DNA from: Sphagnum compactum
Taxonomy: Eukaryota > Bryophyta > Sphagnopsida > Sphagnales
DNA length: 64,000 bases
Assembly (NCBI GenBank): GCA_965153455.1
Contig: OZ234500.1
Span: forward strand, 15,623,579 to 15,687,578
Reading direction: 5' to 3'
Shown here: piece by piece, positions 10,513 to 23,847 of the stretch
Layout of the letters: each line of letters starts with the position of its first letter
How positions within the stretch are numbered: position 1 is the stretch's first letter
Program-made: the position numbers and the translations under genes
The notes under the pieces: model-generated
Database searches by the model: none
Seen by the model: only the letters and a program-made list of their open reading frames with translations
Told to the model about the DNA's origin: nothing

Positions 10513-13500
10513 TCAATATAGGGTGTAATAACCCACCCATGTGTATAATGTAGAGAATACTATTATCAAAAGTGTGGGTATCATAGTGAAGTTCAGCAAA
10601 TTGGCTTCCCCTCCTCTTCCCACAACTGTAATGAGACCATCTGCTAGTGCCCTTGCAAGAGTGCCAGCTTCGGTCGACAAAAGTCCACAATTGAACACTC
10701 CTCTCGATAATCGTGGTGACATAACTTTTGATAGTAATGACATATTCACACCTGCAAAATTCATTTACACCCCACACACAAATCAAAGACAGTTCAATAT
10801 TTTTCACCACCTCTTTGCCTCCAACAAGAGCATGCATCTTCTCATAAAAACCTCGATTGGACAAAAAAACCTAATAGAGCTTTTGAAAGCACATTACAAC
10901 CGCATTCAAAATATAAAGAATTAGGGGATTTTTTTTCCCCAAAACTCTTTTGTAATGTTTGTTTTGGATTGCCATTTAGGTGACACTGGAACTAGTGGTG
11001 ATTTCAAGTACAAATGCAGAGTCTTTTACATGCACATAAGGAACAAATACCTTCAAGGACATTGGTGGAGACGAATATGAGGATGGCGGCAGCTACATAT
11101 TGGTATGAACTATAACCCAGCCATGGACTGAAGCAAAAAATGCTCATGACACCTATGGCTGTGAATATCTGAGACCATAACACTACCAACCTGTCCCACC
11201 CACCAAATATCCCACTAACAATTAGCACATTCCGACGTACTTTTTTTCAGTATACTCATATTGATACCATTGTCGGTCTTGCATCAACTTTTGAACATAC
11301 CAGCATGGTCCTAGTATTGGGTACATTTTGAGTTTTTCTTAGGTACCAGCTTAGTCTTGATATTTGGGTAATTTCTTAAGACTTTCATAGCAGCCTCGTC
11401 TTCATATTGAGTCCACGACTGATTTTTGGCTGGTATGAAGTATGAAGCAAGCGTTTATACCAGTGTTGAAAGGTCATTTGAATTTTTAAAAACTGCTGCT
11501 TCCGGTTTTTGTAATATTTCAGAATCAGAGAACCACAGGTCCCAAAAACCTTAAAGAACCTACATTTTTCATGAAAGAACCTGTGAAGAACTGGCAGTTT
11601 TATGGCTAGTTATCTGATTTTTCAAGTTTTTGAGAACTGTGGTTCTATACCAAAACTGGGTCTTTGATTTTTTGAGAACGACAAGAAATCCAGGCAAGAT
11701 ATGCTTATTTGAACCCAATGCAATTCTCTTTCCTCTCCTGTTCCTGTCTTCACCTCTTTTGTGTACAGAGAGGTTTAGGGTGTAAGACGGAGCGTACCTA
11801 TCTTCAAAAACATTGCTGATGTAGTTACCCACAACAGCACTGATGGGTAGCACTGTGAGCCCAAGAAGCCCCAAAAACATACCAACCTGTGAAACACCCA
11901 CAATTCAACCATGTCTCAAATTGGACAAATTCTTTTTTGCACCCATTTTCAGTCTAGCATCTTATGGTAAACTAATTCCCATCCATCTGCTGCCATTGGG
12001 GTATTAGCTCGGATGTACTGAATGAATGCACATGTTTAAAAGTGGAAACACCCGTAATAACCATGAAAGCTGTTCCCTCCAGTAGCTTGAGAGTTTGAAT
12101 AACTAAGATCCCATTCTTTTTTTTTTCCCTCAAGCATTTGCATAATCTAGAGAAGGTACAATACAAAACCCTAAGCCCTGAACCCTGAAACAAAAATCAA
12201 TACAATGCTGCCTAAAAAAGCATGATCAGATTTCCTCACCCTTCAAAGCTTGACATCATCAACAGCATCCAAGAACAAACAGGTAAAACTGCCTTGAAGA
12301 ACGTTGTTTAGTTACCTGGGTTGTAGTCCAGTCGAAGTAGTAGCTAGTGATCACACTAGATTCAGAGATAAGAATTTCAGATGCAAATTTCAACATGAAG
12401 TAGACCCAAAGCAGAATTTTGATGGGAAGTGTCAACTCAGTCAGAAGTTCAGTCACGGTTTCCACCGCCCTGTCATCATCAAAATTGGATCCTTCGCCTT
12501 CACATTCTTCTTCGTCATCAACCATAATGTCCTGAGGTGCTGCCACAACACTAGTAGTGCTGTTGTTGGCAAGCAATGGTGCAGTCAGTGTTTCAAACGT
12601 TGGCAACAAGGAGCCACCATCTTCTAAGTTTGCCAGATTTTTCTCTGAGCTCAGCACTGTTGAAATAGCTGGCAGCAGTACAGATGGCCTTCTTGGCTCC
12701 TTGAAGAAGGCAATGACAAGCACGAGGTACAATCCCCACCCCCAAACCATCAACCACCCAGGAGCTGTGACAAAATTCACTGGCGCTCCAAAAAGCTGCA
12801 CAAAATTTTTGTACAAATGTGCATAATGAAGGTGATGTCTTTTTACATGGCTCCCAGAATCATGGTACTGTCAATAAATGCTTGCAGAGAACAAAGTGAA
12901 AAAAGATGGATGGTATTCTTTTTGAAACAATTGGGAACTTTTGTCAGAAATGACCTCCATAGGAGAGGTTCTTTAAAAACCAGCATTGGAATAAATGAAG
13001 GTGACAGTGAGGGGGTGAGGGGGAGAAACCTCACCTCAAAGTCAACAGGGCTTAGGAGGCCAGCAATGGCTGGACCTACTGCCATACCCAGTGCACTTGC
13101 ACTGACAAAAGCTGCAGAAGCACTTGTGAGCTGCTTCATAGGAACATGGTCTGAAATATAGCGCCTGTTGATCGCCCTTGCACCACCTAACCTGCATCAT
13201 CGGTGTGCAAAAACAAGATTCTTAACTTACATTCAAAGTCTTCCTCATCTGCCTGTGCACACCAACAAGAATACAAAACACTTTTGTTCATGAACTTGGA
13301 GAAGGATTGCCAATGATAGAGAGCAATTTAAGAGAGTGTGCACAGAGAGAGAGAGTATGTACCCACCCGCAAAGAAAGCGGCCAATGAGCAAGAGCCAGA
13401 CAGAGTTGAAGTAGAGCGCAATTGCATACATGAAGTTGCCAGCCATCAAAATTAGGGTGCTCCAAATGAGAGGAGCTCGATAAGAGTAGTTGGACCACCA

Positions 13501-16174
13501 GCTATAGACAAGTGCAGATACAAGAGCAGCCAAAGGCATGGAGCCTATGATTACACCACACAAAGTCGCTGGTGCATTTAGTAGCTCTGCATAATTGTCT
13601 GATGATGGAACCACTATGTAGTAGTTTACCTGCAAACCCATTTTGCCAATTGCAATTTTTCTTCAGCGACAATATTAAGAAGGGAATTTTTTTTTTGGTT
13701 ATCATCTTGAACATTGCTCATCTACATCACACCATTTCCGAGCTCAGTTGGAAAATTTCTGAGCTTACTTGGAAGACAAACCCATAATAAATATAGATGT
13801 GGAAATGCATAGTATTAGTAATACCATGTAGAGAAAAGTATTCATAAGGTTGATCTGTATGGAAAGAAAGTGGGCATCTTCTTCCATGGTGAACATCCCT
13901 GGTCCCTCATCTATTGGTTCTGGTAACAAAAGCTCGTGCGCCACGTATGATGCTAAGCTCACTTCCTGTGTCAACCGATTCATTGCATCTTCTATTGCCT
14001 GTCCACATACACCACAAGCTTTTCTCCTTTTGAGAATGCTTCAAACTTGCAGACCATCACACACAAAAGATTGAAAAAACTTATAAGCTTTTTAGATCAA
14101 TCCCAAAGGAAGAAGAATTCTGCATGATTAAGAAGACCATACAACAATAATTTATCTCCACAAGTTCTTCATTGACTAGCCCATCATTCCTGTCTGCTTT
14201 CAAATCTTTTTTCCTCCTTTAAAAAGCATGAAAATGCAAATCCTGTCACATCCTATGAGATAGATAGCATGAGATCTTCATATTCACAAATTGACTACTT
14301 TTATATGGAGAATCTCATTTGCATCTGATGTACCTTGATGTAGGATGCAACTCAGCATTCATGCAATTGACTAAATTTATAACAGGACGGAGAAGCATCT
14401 CATATCGTGTTTTGACACAAGTGAAAAGCATTCTCAAAGACAGAATAAATGTGGTGAAGACAAAGAACACCTTAATAATTGGCTCTTCCTCCACAACCCG
14501 TCTAGGGAGAGATGCATAGCGGAAGAGTGAGACCGAACTACTTGTTGAGCTCATCTCAAATCTCTGGGCTCGCAGCTCCACAAGGTTCTGGGATATGGTG
14601 GCAACCATTGCCCCAATTCCCTGCCACCACCAACCCAACATCCAAGTCTCTTTTATCACATGAAACACGAGTCTCTCAATTGGATACACTTCAATTGACA
14701 GTGAAAAGAAAGGCTTGGACCTCCTCATTGGGAATAAATGTTTGAGGGACAAGCAGGCATACCACTTGACGGAAAACCAACTGGAGCTGAGAGTAAGGGT
14801 GATTGGAACGAGAGGCGATATATTGAGCTCTAAGACGGAACCCCACACGCTTGTCAAACTTTTTCAAAATCTTGCGGAAACCCGTTGCATTCATCTCCAC
14901 AAACTCCAACAATTGAAGCAGCTCTACACCTACTTGCCTGTTCCCCATGGAATTCAAAATGGGTCACTCCCAGGAATTAAATTCTATGACCTACTTGATT
15001 GAGTAAAACGATCAACAACAATCCACAAAGTCAACAACAATAATGCCTAAGTTAAGCACAGTCCCTCAGATATTAATGTCAGAAGACTTCAGGCAATGAA
15101 TTTAGCTTGCTCAAAGTTTCTGCTGTGATAGTATGTTCCAAAGTTCCAAAGAACCAAGAGATTGAATCAGAAAGCTTGACGGATTCAGAGGCTCAAGATG
15201 AGCCTGAATTGTACTACTACCTGTAGTCTTCCATAAGGCGTGAGATTATGGGCATGGTGTCAAGATGTTCACACAAGGATGATGATTCAATGTCTTCATC
15301 TTCATGCGTCAAATCCTGTGCTGTGGCTTCTCTTCTCTCCCGTAGTCTTTGTAGCCATCCAGCAAGCAAGCCCTGTCTCTCTATCATGAATAGAACTATC
15401 TTTTCAATCTGCAATTCCAACACCCACATTAAATCTCTCCCTGGAAACCATGATCACTTTGATTTTTAAAAATACCAAGAACACCCAATTCCTGCATTCC
15501 TCTATCACTCCTCAAAAAACCCAAACCACAAGCTCGAGAAGAACCATTTCCCAAGCATGGCAATCAAACAGAAACAAAAAATCTCCAGTCTGTCATTTTA
15601 CTCCAATTTGTGTCAATTCTCAAAATCCAAACTGAAGGATGTAAAAAAAGAGACGAGGCAATTTTACCTGAGAATCCAAAAGCTCAGAGAAGGATTTCAT
15701 AATCTCGTGACGCTCCTCATCTGTAGCAATGGAAGCACGATTTCCATACAGCCTTATCCTCTTCTTCAATGCCTTGTATCCAATGTAATAGCTGCAGGAG
15801 GAGGTGGAAATTTTTGTCATAGAGTGATGTTGGTAAAGCTTTGGTTGTGAACCTTTGATAGAATAACAAGATCACAAGATCTCTTGAGCAGTGGTAGGTT
15901 CCTCAACAAAAAAAGGGATTATGGATGGTTCTTTGCCACCCAAAAGACTCCCCAGATTCAATATGAAAAACACAACCCTGATGATGATTACAGAGTATTG
16001 AATTCTATCAGAATCTGTCAACTTGATCCCAACAAATATAAATCCAATGTTTGACATCAATGCAGTGCAAATGCAGAGAAACTCTGAGAAAAGAGGGCAT
16101 GGGATTTGGGCTGGCAATTACTCTTCCCATCCTGCAATCTGGTTTGCAAGAATGTACTGTCCAAAACGCACCAT
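10513..16174 (-). CDS. SPX-MFS vacuolar phosphate transporter (PHT5/VPT family)
   Basis: Complete gene with 12 coding exons, 5' to 3': 16174-16122, 15791-15668, 15408-15221, 14937-14763, 14620-14471, 13998-13825, 13629-13367, 13191-13035, 12795-12316, 11886-11798, 11190-11051, 10751-10513. All introns are GT-AG and all phases fit, giving 743 residues (family about 700). The N-terminal SPX domain starts [16 protein letters not shown], then [10 protein letters not shown], and contains KILKKFDKR (residues about 144-152), the lysine cluster that binds inositol pyrophosphates. Transmembrane segments run from about residue 280 ([14 protein letters not shown]) through [21 protein letters not shown] and [17 protein letters not shown] to [14 protein letters not shown] near the end. 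Exon 9 holds an acidic loop ([10 protein letters not shown]). The family moves phosphate across the tonoplast into the vacuole under SPX control. Exon 1 is only 53 nt; its ATG gives the conserved MV-x-FG start. Arabidopsis relatives are PHT5;1 to PHT5;3; I cannot tell which is orthologous. Confidence 0.93.
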
Positions 16175-18300
16175 TTTGAATGCCTTCTTGCTGCTGTAAT
16201 CGCATACCAATCTGCTCAAGAGAGGGGGGAAAAAAATCACACTATCACACAGTCGCATGTCCTGCATGTACCAATATGACTTGGAAAAAGAAAGTAATCA
16301 TACCATCATAAAGTATCCAGAACAGATCACAGTGCTTCTTCACAATTGCAAAAGCTGGTGACAGACAGAGAGACAAACAGACTATACAGACAGACAGAGC
16401 TTCTGCCATTCCAAATTCATCAATTTCCAGACTCTTGAAAAAAAACCCCTTTGGCCACAAATTTGTGCAACAGTCTAGAAAGTGGTCTTTCAATCCTTGA
16501 GAATACGAACAACATACGTGCATGATGAGAAATGGAGCTTGTCTGGAATTGCAAACATGAGTGCTATAATCAAACTCTTGGTACCTTCTTCTACAAAATC
16601 CCAAGCAAGATTTCCAAGTGACTGCCTGCAAAGGTTTTGTTTAACACAGCAGCTCTAGAGTCGAATCAGAAAGCTTTGGATTTGAGAAAACAAAGCTCTA
16701 GTACTAGTACTAATAGTAACAACTCCAGGAGAAATTCCAGCAGCAGACAGTTCCTGCAAGCACCACCCCAGGGAATCCATCTCTCACAAACTTGCTAAAG
16801 CAGATGAAATCTCAAAGCAATGTGCAGATCAACAATTTCAAGCCAGAATTTTCTTTCTTGGAATTTTTTGTTTTCCTTGTGAGAAGGGACTAGAGCTCTT
16901 GAGTATGCCTGCAGCGCAACAGCGTAAGAAGAAGTCCTTGTATATGGTTGTTGGTTCTGGAAACAGCTTTGAAAGGACGAAGCAAGCTCCACAGAAGATA
17001 AGTCTACAGATACTCCATTGAGTGGAGAATCATGGAGAAATCCTAGGAGAACGACCCAGTGACGATTTGGCAATCCTCCTTCAAGGATGTTGACTCACAA
17101 CCCAACAGGTTCGATCAGTTGCAAGTCTAGTAAGAAACCCAAAAGATAAAAAAATCTTTTTATCACCAAGAAACAGATGTCCAGCAATCCCTTCTTCTGA
17201 TTCTGCTTCTTCTTCTTCACTTCTTCTTTGTTGTTTCGTCTCAAAACTCAAGTAGCCTAATTGAAGAGCAAGGTTTCATATGATCTTGTGTGTTGAATCA
17301 ATCACTCTGTGAACAACAACAACAACAAACAAGTCAGTCGTAACCAAGAAAAGAATAGCTATAGCTAGAGATTCTACTGAAAAACAACAGACAACCCCAT
17401 ATCCCATCTCTTGCTCCTCCTTCCTTCTTGTTTGTTTGCATGTTTTGGAATCAACTACGTCTTCTCTTGAAAAACCAGACCCTTACAGTGTAAGTCCCGG
17501 AATCAGAGACCAGCAGCAGCAGCAGCAAAACATTTTACCTCCAAGAAGATTACATTTTGTTTCTTCCAAACTCAAGAAACTCCTCCTTTCAAGACAAAAA
17601 GCTGTCTAGAGACTTGCACTGACACCCTTTCTCTACCACCACTTGCACCACCCAAAAAAACTACCCACCACCCACAACCACTTCCTCCTTCTCCTCCTCC
17701 TCCTCCACCTCCTCCTCCACCTCCTCCTAAAAACTACCCACAACAACAGCTAGAGATTCCACCATCTGTCTGCAGATGCAATCCCATATATTCTTCTTCC
17801 ACGTGCAATAGACGAGAGCAGCCAGCCAGCAAGCCAGCCACACACACACACACACACACACCGTACAGATCTCTCTGTGTACAGTGTAATTTTCCGCTGT
17901 TTGTTGGCATTGCGCTTTGGTAAAGCAGCAGCGATTTAGTGTTGAAATTCATTACAGAGTACACACTAGCTTTGGGTTGTGTTTTTTTTGCCCCATTTGC
18001 CGCCTCTCATTACATACGTGCTCAAAATGAAAATAAAAAGGGCTCCAATGGTCCAAAAGCTTGAGACTTAGAAAATTTGGCGGCTCTTATCACAACTACT
18101 ACCTATTGCTATTGTGGGTGGGTGGGGGGTGTGGATGATGATCATGATGATGATGATGATCAGAACATTTCATTCAATCTTCTGATGAATGAAAACTACA
18201 TAGGTAGGTATGTATATACTTTCCATTACCTTTGTAGTGTGGAGAAATTGGCTCTGTCTCAATTGAGAGAGACAGACTACTAGTCTGTGGAGCATATTTG
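16175..18300 (-). promoter_or_regulatory. 5' leader and promoter region of the SPX-MFS gene
   Basis: No coding exon upstream of 16174. The stretch is likely to hold 5' untranslated exons and introns, since plant SPX-MFS genes often have leader introns. It contains CTCCTC-rich tracts (17685-17730) and a (CA)n run (17839-17862). An 8-bp GTATATAC at 18212-18219 fits the P1BS consensus GNATATNC of PHR1-type factors, but a match this short is expected by chance. Confidence 0.35.
17839..17862. repeat. (CA)n microsatellite
   Basis: About 12 uninterrupted CA units. Confidence 0.95.
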
Positions 18301-18935
18301 CACAAGAGTTGAAACCAAGGCTTAGTTTGCTGAGATCCCATGGATTCAGGTTTCTTTTATTGGATCCAACTTTTGGAAGTTTTTATCTTATTAGAACTGA
18401 TTTCACATTTGGTGAACTGGTTTCTTTGGTGAAAGTATTTAGACTGTTTTTTTTGGTGTTCAGAGTGTGAACAGAGTAGGTAGATGTACAACAACATATT
18501 ATCTATAGGCAGGGCCAGGGTAACCCTGTTGTCTTCACCCTCTCTTTGGGCCTCCTTTCACCCCCATCTCCTCTTTGAGTGGGTATCCAGCAAAGTAAAA
18601 AAACAGTTTATGAAATCTCAGCATGAAATGCTGCAACTGAGTATGAAATTGCTGAAACTCAGCATTTAATGCACGAGGTTCGAGACTAATTATAGTAGTT
18701 GTACAGTTTAGGAGCAGACGTAGCAGCAGTGGAGGAGGCGCTCAGGAAAAAGGGAAGACAGGATGAAACCCCAGTTTACCACCAAAATTGATCACGTTTT
18801 CTGAATTTCATCCCCCCACTGAATGCTAATGTACTTTTTTGCATTTAAAAAAAAATAAAATCTTACCCAGTGTATGACCAAACTCAGGGTTCTGGTGCTG
18901 TGTTTTTCTTACGTTACGGGTAACTACTCTATTGG

Positions 18936-19021
18936 GTAGGTAGTTATAATAGTGGTTTATATGCTAGAGTTTCTTAGCGTAGGTAGTTATTAGAGTGGTT
19001 TATATGCTAGTGTTTCTCAGC
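18936..19021. repeat. Two-copy tandem duplication, period 43 bp
   Basis: GTAGGTAGTTAT...GTGGTTTATATGCTAG occurs at 18936 and 18979 with few differences. Confidence 0.85.
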
Positions 19022-20209
19022 AGAGATCGTGTGCAGATTCTGATAGCTAGCGATCTTTGTGGGGGGTCCCAGAGGATGATGCAATTGGAATGCGCAAGCA
19101 TCCACCCAGCAAGCTAGCGGACTAAAGACAGAAGACATGAGACAGAAGACATGAGAGTGGAAGCGCACAGAGAGAGAGAGAGAGAGAGAAGAGATGCGCA
19201 TCTCAGGCGGCAGGCCACCGCAAATTGCAATGCAGCAATAACTGCGACGGAAAGTGAGTAGGAGGAAATAAGAAGATTCCCCCCTACTAGATTCCGACTA
19301 GAGCTAAATTCTCCGTATCTAGACTCTCCAACGAAGGTTCAATGTACTTTTTGGATGGAGCTCTTTCTTTTTCACAGAGAAAAACGATGTGAATCCTTCT
19401 TCTTTGCACTGGCTAGTAAAACTGCACGTGTTCGCATTGCCCCTGCAAGAGTACCTGTAACACGAAAATATGAGTGATTCTCATTGCCCAACTACAATGA
19501 TTGGCCCATGTGGTGAGAGTTAGTTCCATGTACACTCCATCTTTTCAGGTTCAGGGATGGAGAGGTTGGGGGAGAGGAGGAGAGACACTAAACAGTGCAA
19601 ACTGGACGTGCTAAATAATATAATGATAGAGCTGCCTCTCGGCATTGTTCTCTACTACTAACAAATTTTATTAAATGTGTAATAGGATTTGGTGGGTTTG
19701 TGAGAGTTGAAGAGGACCAATGGAAAATTGTTGTCATAAGCGACCAACCATTCTTTTCCATGTTTTGCCGTTGTGTAATTCATTGCCGGTGTGTAATTCA
19801 ATGCACCCACACCGCCATGTTTGATATTTCAGGACTCTTACAAAATGGAAGATACTTTTTCGATACCTTCCAATTTGTTAAAGTGCATCCTGAAATTCTA
19901 AAAGTTCATCACCTTGGGGAAGGAACCCCCTCTCGTTTAGGTCTTTACGTGGAACCTCGAACAAGTTCCATTCTCCCTTTATGCATGAATGATTGTTTTT
20001 TCCTTTGTATTTTGAAAGCACCTCCCGATGTGGAAGATCCTTTTGTGCAAAAGAAGGGGACCTTCCACATACGAAAGCATTTATCGTTGGGCATTATACT
20101 ACACTAAGTTTTGTTTCAAACGTATAGAAAAACGTGGCAAACTTAAGAAAGTCTAATATATGAACTACTCACTTCTCAAGGACATGATAGCACTAGTGAA
20201 TTTGTTGAA

Positions 20210-20274
20210 GTTGTAGAGGGGGGCCCAAAAAAAAGACCCTCATAGTTTTTTTTTTTGAGGGGCCACTCTACAAC
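20210..20274. repeat. Fold-back (hairpin) sequence
   Basis: GTTGTAGAGGGGGGCCC (20210-20226) is nearly the reverse complement of GAGGGGCCACTCTACAAC (20257-20274). The loop holds a poly-A and a poly-T run that could pair further. It may be a small MITE-like remnant. Confidence 0.65.
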
Positions 20275-20857
20275 TACCGTATGTATCAAATGGAAATGAA
20301 TCTATCACATGGAAATGGTGGGTATGCTTTCGAGCAGCTTGCCATATCACTATATATAATTATATCCCCCAATTAATGCCCGTGGCATTAGTGTGGGGGC
20401 AAAAATGGTGGCCAACAAATTTAAGAATCAAAATCCTACTTAGCCAATGAGGAGAATGCAACATGCACGGTCAAAGGCCCAGGATTTTTTCCTTTTGGGA
20501 AAAGAAGGGAAGGAGGGGGGCTGGGGGGATGTGAGTTTTTTTTCATTTTTCAGAATGAAGGCAATCCCTTCCACAACAACTACTCCATTAAAAGAAAAAA
20601 CCTCTAAATTTTTGCAAAATGTTTTTGGCGTGTGGGGAAAAAACAAGGGTGGTTGTTGCAAAAAAAATAGGGAGGGGGGGAGGAGAGGGGAGGGCTTCTT
20701 TATGGTCTCCTAGAATTAGGTTGGGCAGCCAATAGACTTAAATTAGTAGCCTACTTATCAAGGAAATGAGACAAAGAAGAGGGGGAGGTCAGGTGCTTTG
20801 GGATATACTCTTCCATAGTTTGGAAAAAAAAAAATGAAAAGGAGTGGTTGGGGGGAA

Positions 20858-20872
20858 GGGGGGGGGGGGGGG
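20858..20872. repeat. Poly-G tract
   Basis: Fifteen consecutive G after a shorter G run, beside an A-run. A likely site of length error. Confidence 0.9.
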
Positions 20873-21742
20873 AGATACATGATAACAAAGGAGCTCTTCC
20901 CAAGTCACCAATTTCAATGGGAAATAATAAGACAAATGAGCAATAGTTTTCGGATCCTCATCACAATATGTCCACAAAGTCCAAACAATTTGTTCCTATT
21001 TGGGATCTGGTAAAGGACAAGGAGCTTGTAAACAACTCCCTTTTGATTTCCATGTCTATTTTGAGGGATCTCCCCCAGCAGAAGAAGAACACTAGGGTGT
21101 TATGGCCGGGGATCTCTCCCAGTTTTATATGTTCCCACGTTCCCATGGAACTGCTTCTTTTCTACCAAATGGGTAAGAAGCCAGGAAATAAAAAGAGCGT
21201 TTGTTTATGTTAAGGAGAGGTTCCTGCACTCGTGTGTTCTCCTCATGAGGTTTGGGAACACCCTCACGCTCATGCCCTTGGGTGCCCCTCCCTAAGGAAA
21301 CAAAGGGGGGTTTTCTTTTTTCTTTCTTTTGTTCAATTATGTTATGTAGGCTAACCGAAGTGGCGACCATCCATTCATCCATAAGACAATTTAGCCATAT
21401 TTGGTGAGAAGAAAATATGAACGTAAGCAAAATCTAGCATCCTTTTATATTTTTGGCTACTTGCTGCAGCTTAGGATAGAGTCTGGTAAAAAAAAAATGG
21501 ATTCTTTTTTTTCACAATTTGGCGACTACTCAAAAACTTTCGTGTTTTTTTTTTTTTTTTTTTGCCAGTTTGAAAGAAAAAAACATTTAATTGTCATTTG
21601 GCAAAATTTTGTTGAAAGAAAAACCCCCCGAGTCAAAGACAAGGGCATTATGCATCTCATGATACAATCAAACCATAAGCACAATCTTATTACCTCTACC
21701 AAGGGGCGGGCGTTTGGTGCCCACATTTCGCTTTTCCAAACG

Positions 21743-21743
<1 letters not shown>

Positions 21744-21775
<32 letters not shown>
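21744..21775. repeat. (CT)n microsatellite
   Basis: About 16 uninterrupted CT units. Confidence 0.95.
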
Positions 21776-21778
<3 letters not shown>

Positions 21779-23645
21779 CCACAATACCAAGTAGTAGGTA
21801 TTGCAAAGGGAAAAAAAAATTAACAAGATTTTCTGAACGATTTTTATGCTGGGTTAACGCTTACGGCACTAGGTGTTTTTGAAGTGAAGCTCCTATTGGC
21901 TTCGCTTGAGGTGGGAAGAACACCCCACTCCACAAGCTTAACCCCACAAGTAAATACCTACGCCAACTTGTTTAACATAGTTGGATGATGTGTTGCCCAA
22001 TGTATTTTTTCCTCCACTATTTTGGTGACATTTTGAAAAATGAAAATCTCATCCGAGCACTCAACAAGCAAACCCGCTCTTTTTTCTATGATACCAAGTG
22101 AGGTATAATGTGGATGGAAAAGGGGGAAAATTTGGAGCAAGTCTTTACACTAGATTGGTAAGCTTTGCAAGAATTGAGCCTATGCTCAACCCAATCCTTG
22201 TAGAGCTTACAACCTTAGGGATTACCCTACTCAAAGAATTCATCTCTCCCCCTTTCACCAAAAAAAAACAAATCAACATCCAAAGGGGACAAAATGGACA
22301 TTTTCATTGTCCATTCCCTTGTTTCATTTTTCATTTAATCGTTTTTTTTAAAAATTGTGTTCCTCCCCAATTTTCTCCTACACTAATACCTCACTTCCAT
22401 CAGCACAAATACCTATTTAGACAAGTTATTAATCTTAATTTGATGCGATATGTGTTACCATAGTTGCAAAAAATTGTGGTCTAGAAATTTGTAGACCGGG
22501 AAATGAATGTTTTGATTTTGATTTTTTTTCATTTTTATTATGATAAAAATTGGCCTTTCCAAAAACTTTGAAATGCATTGATTATTTTACACCATTAATT
22601 TAGTGACATCCTTATTTACAATTTTGCACTTGTTGCTATGCCGTTGAAAAAAGAGCGAAAACTCAAAAGGAAAACACACACTCTTAATCTCTCTTTCCAC
22701 AAAACTTCAACTACAAATGTGCATCCAAATCCAAGCAATCCATCAACTAATCCTCAAATTCCTTATTACTCATGAGCTACTCCTCAATATCGAGCTCATC
22801 AACTTCCTCTCAAACTCATTACTTGCAACATGTTTGTTTACTCTCTCTTGCAACATTCCCTTCAATCTTCTTACAACAATTCACTTGATCTTCTTTGATA
22901 AACTAAAATCCTCCAACCTCACTAGTCCACTTGCTTTTTCTCTCCAACCACATGGTATTGTACTCCATCCATCACACATGATTTTTACTCTTCTTTCTAG
23001 CAACAAGTCACAAAACTCCGCCACATCAACTTTGTAGAAGGACCCATCTGTGTAACAAGATGAGAACACGTACTACCATTTTTTTTTAGGTTTCTATTAC
23101 ATAGGGCATTTTTTTTAACCTAGAATTTTTTAAGTGTCTCATAAGGGACAATTCCATGTTATTTAACTAAAACATCACATGATTCAGGTGGGGTTTAGGG
23201 TTTAGGGCAATTTTTTGTGTAATTGTTTTTCTCACAAATTGCACCAAAAACACATAAATTTTGACCTGAAAAATCTGATTTCAACCTACACGAAGGATTT
23301 TCCATCGTGCAAATTAAAATAATTGTTCAAATTTAAAAGAAAAGAAAAAACCAAATTGCCAGATATTTATCATAGGTTCCGGTCGGTAGCCAAGAATATA
23401 AAAGGAGATTTTTAAATTAAAATAAAATAAATTATTGGGTGCCTTTTTTGTATAAGGTTCTTTGATTCTGATACCAAAACCGGCGGTTCTCTGATTTGGG
23501 TATATACTTTTAAACAACCGGGACCAACTATGATTTACCCTTTGGGGTTTTGTACAAGGGGAAGAAGAGCAGGTCCTCAAAGGGATTTCATTGTCCTGGG
23601 GGCATGGGAACTCCATCAGGTGCTCTCGTGCACTGTGATTGGCTT

Positions 23646-23684
23646 TAGGGTAAACCCTGGATAAACCCTAAACCCTAAACCCTA
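23646..23684. repeat. Interstitial telomeric motif (CCCTAAA)n
   Basis: Contains TTAGGGTAAACCCTGG followed by three CCCTAAA-type units. It is bordered by two copies of CACTGTGATTGGCT (near 23630 and 23692). Related GGGTTTAGGGTTTAGGG lies at about 23190-23206. The heptamer is the plant-type telomere unit. Confidence 0.8.
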
Positions 23685-23847
23685 AATCTCAACACTGTGA
23701 TTGGCTATCGGGTCATGAGTTACAACTTACAACCAATAACCTTTGACCTTCATTTCATTAGTGACCCACTAATTAGTTCGCACAAGGTTCCCCACCCACC
23801 CACCCACCCTTGGCTCTCATTGGCCAAATGATTTCCGCAACCCTTCA

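Noticed and set aside
14315-14857. Single 180-residue minus-strand gene
   Set aside because: Only its middle (14471-14620) is an exon of the SPX-MFS gene. The two ends read through introns.
19700-20107. 135-residue plus-strand open frame
   Set aside because: No resemblance to any family, and it lies in an AT-rich spacer with short repeated words. Nothing supports transcription.
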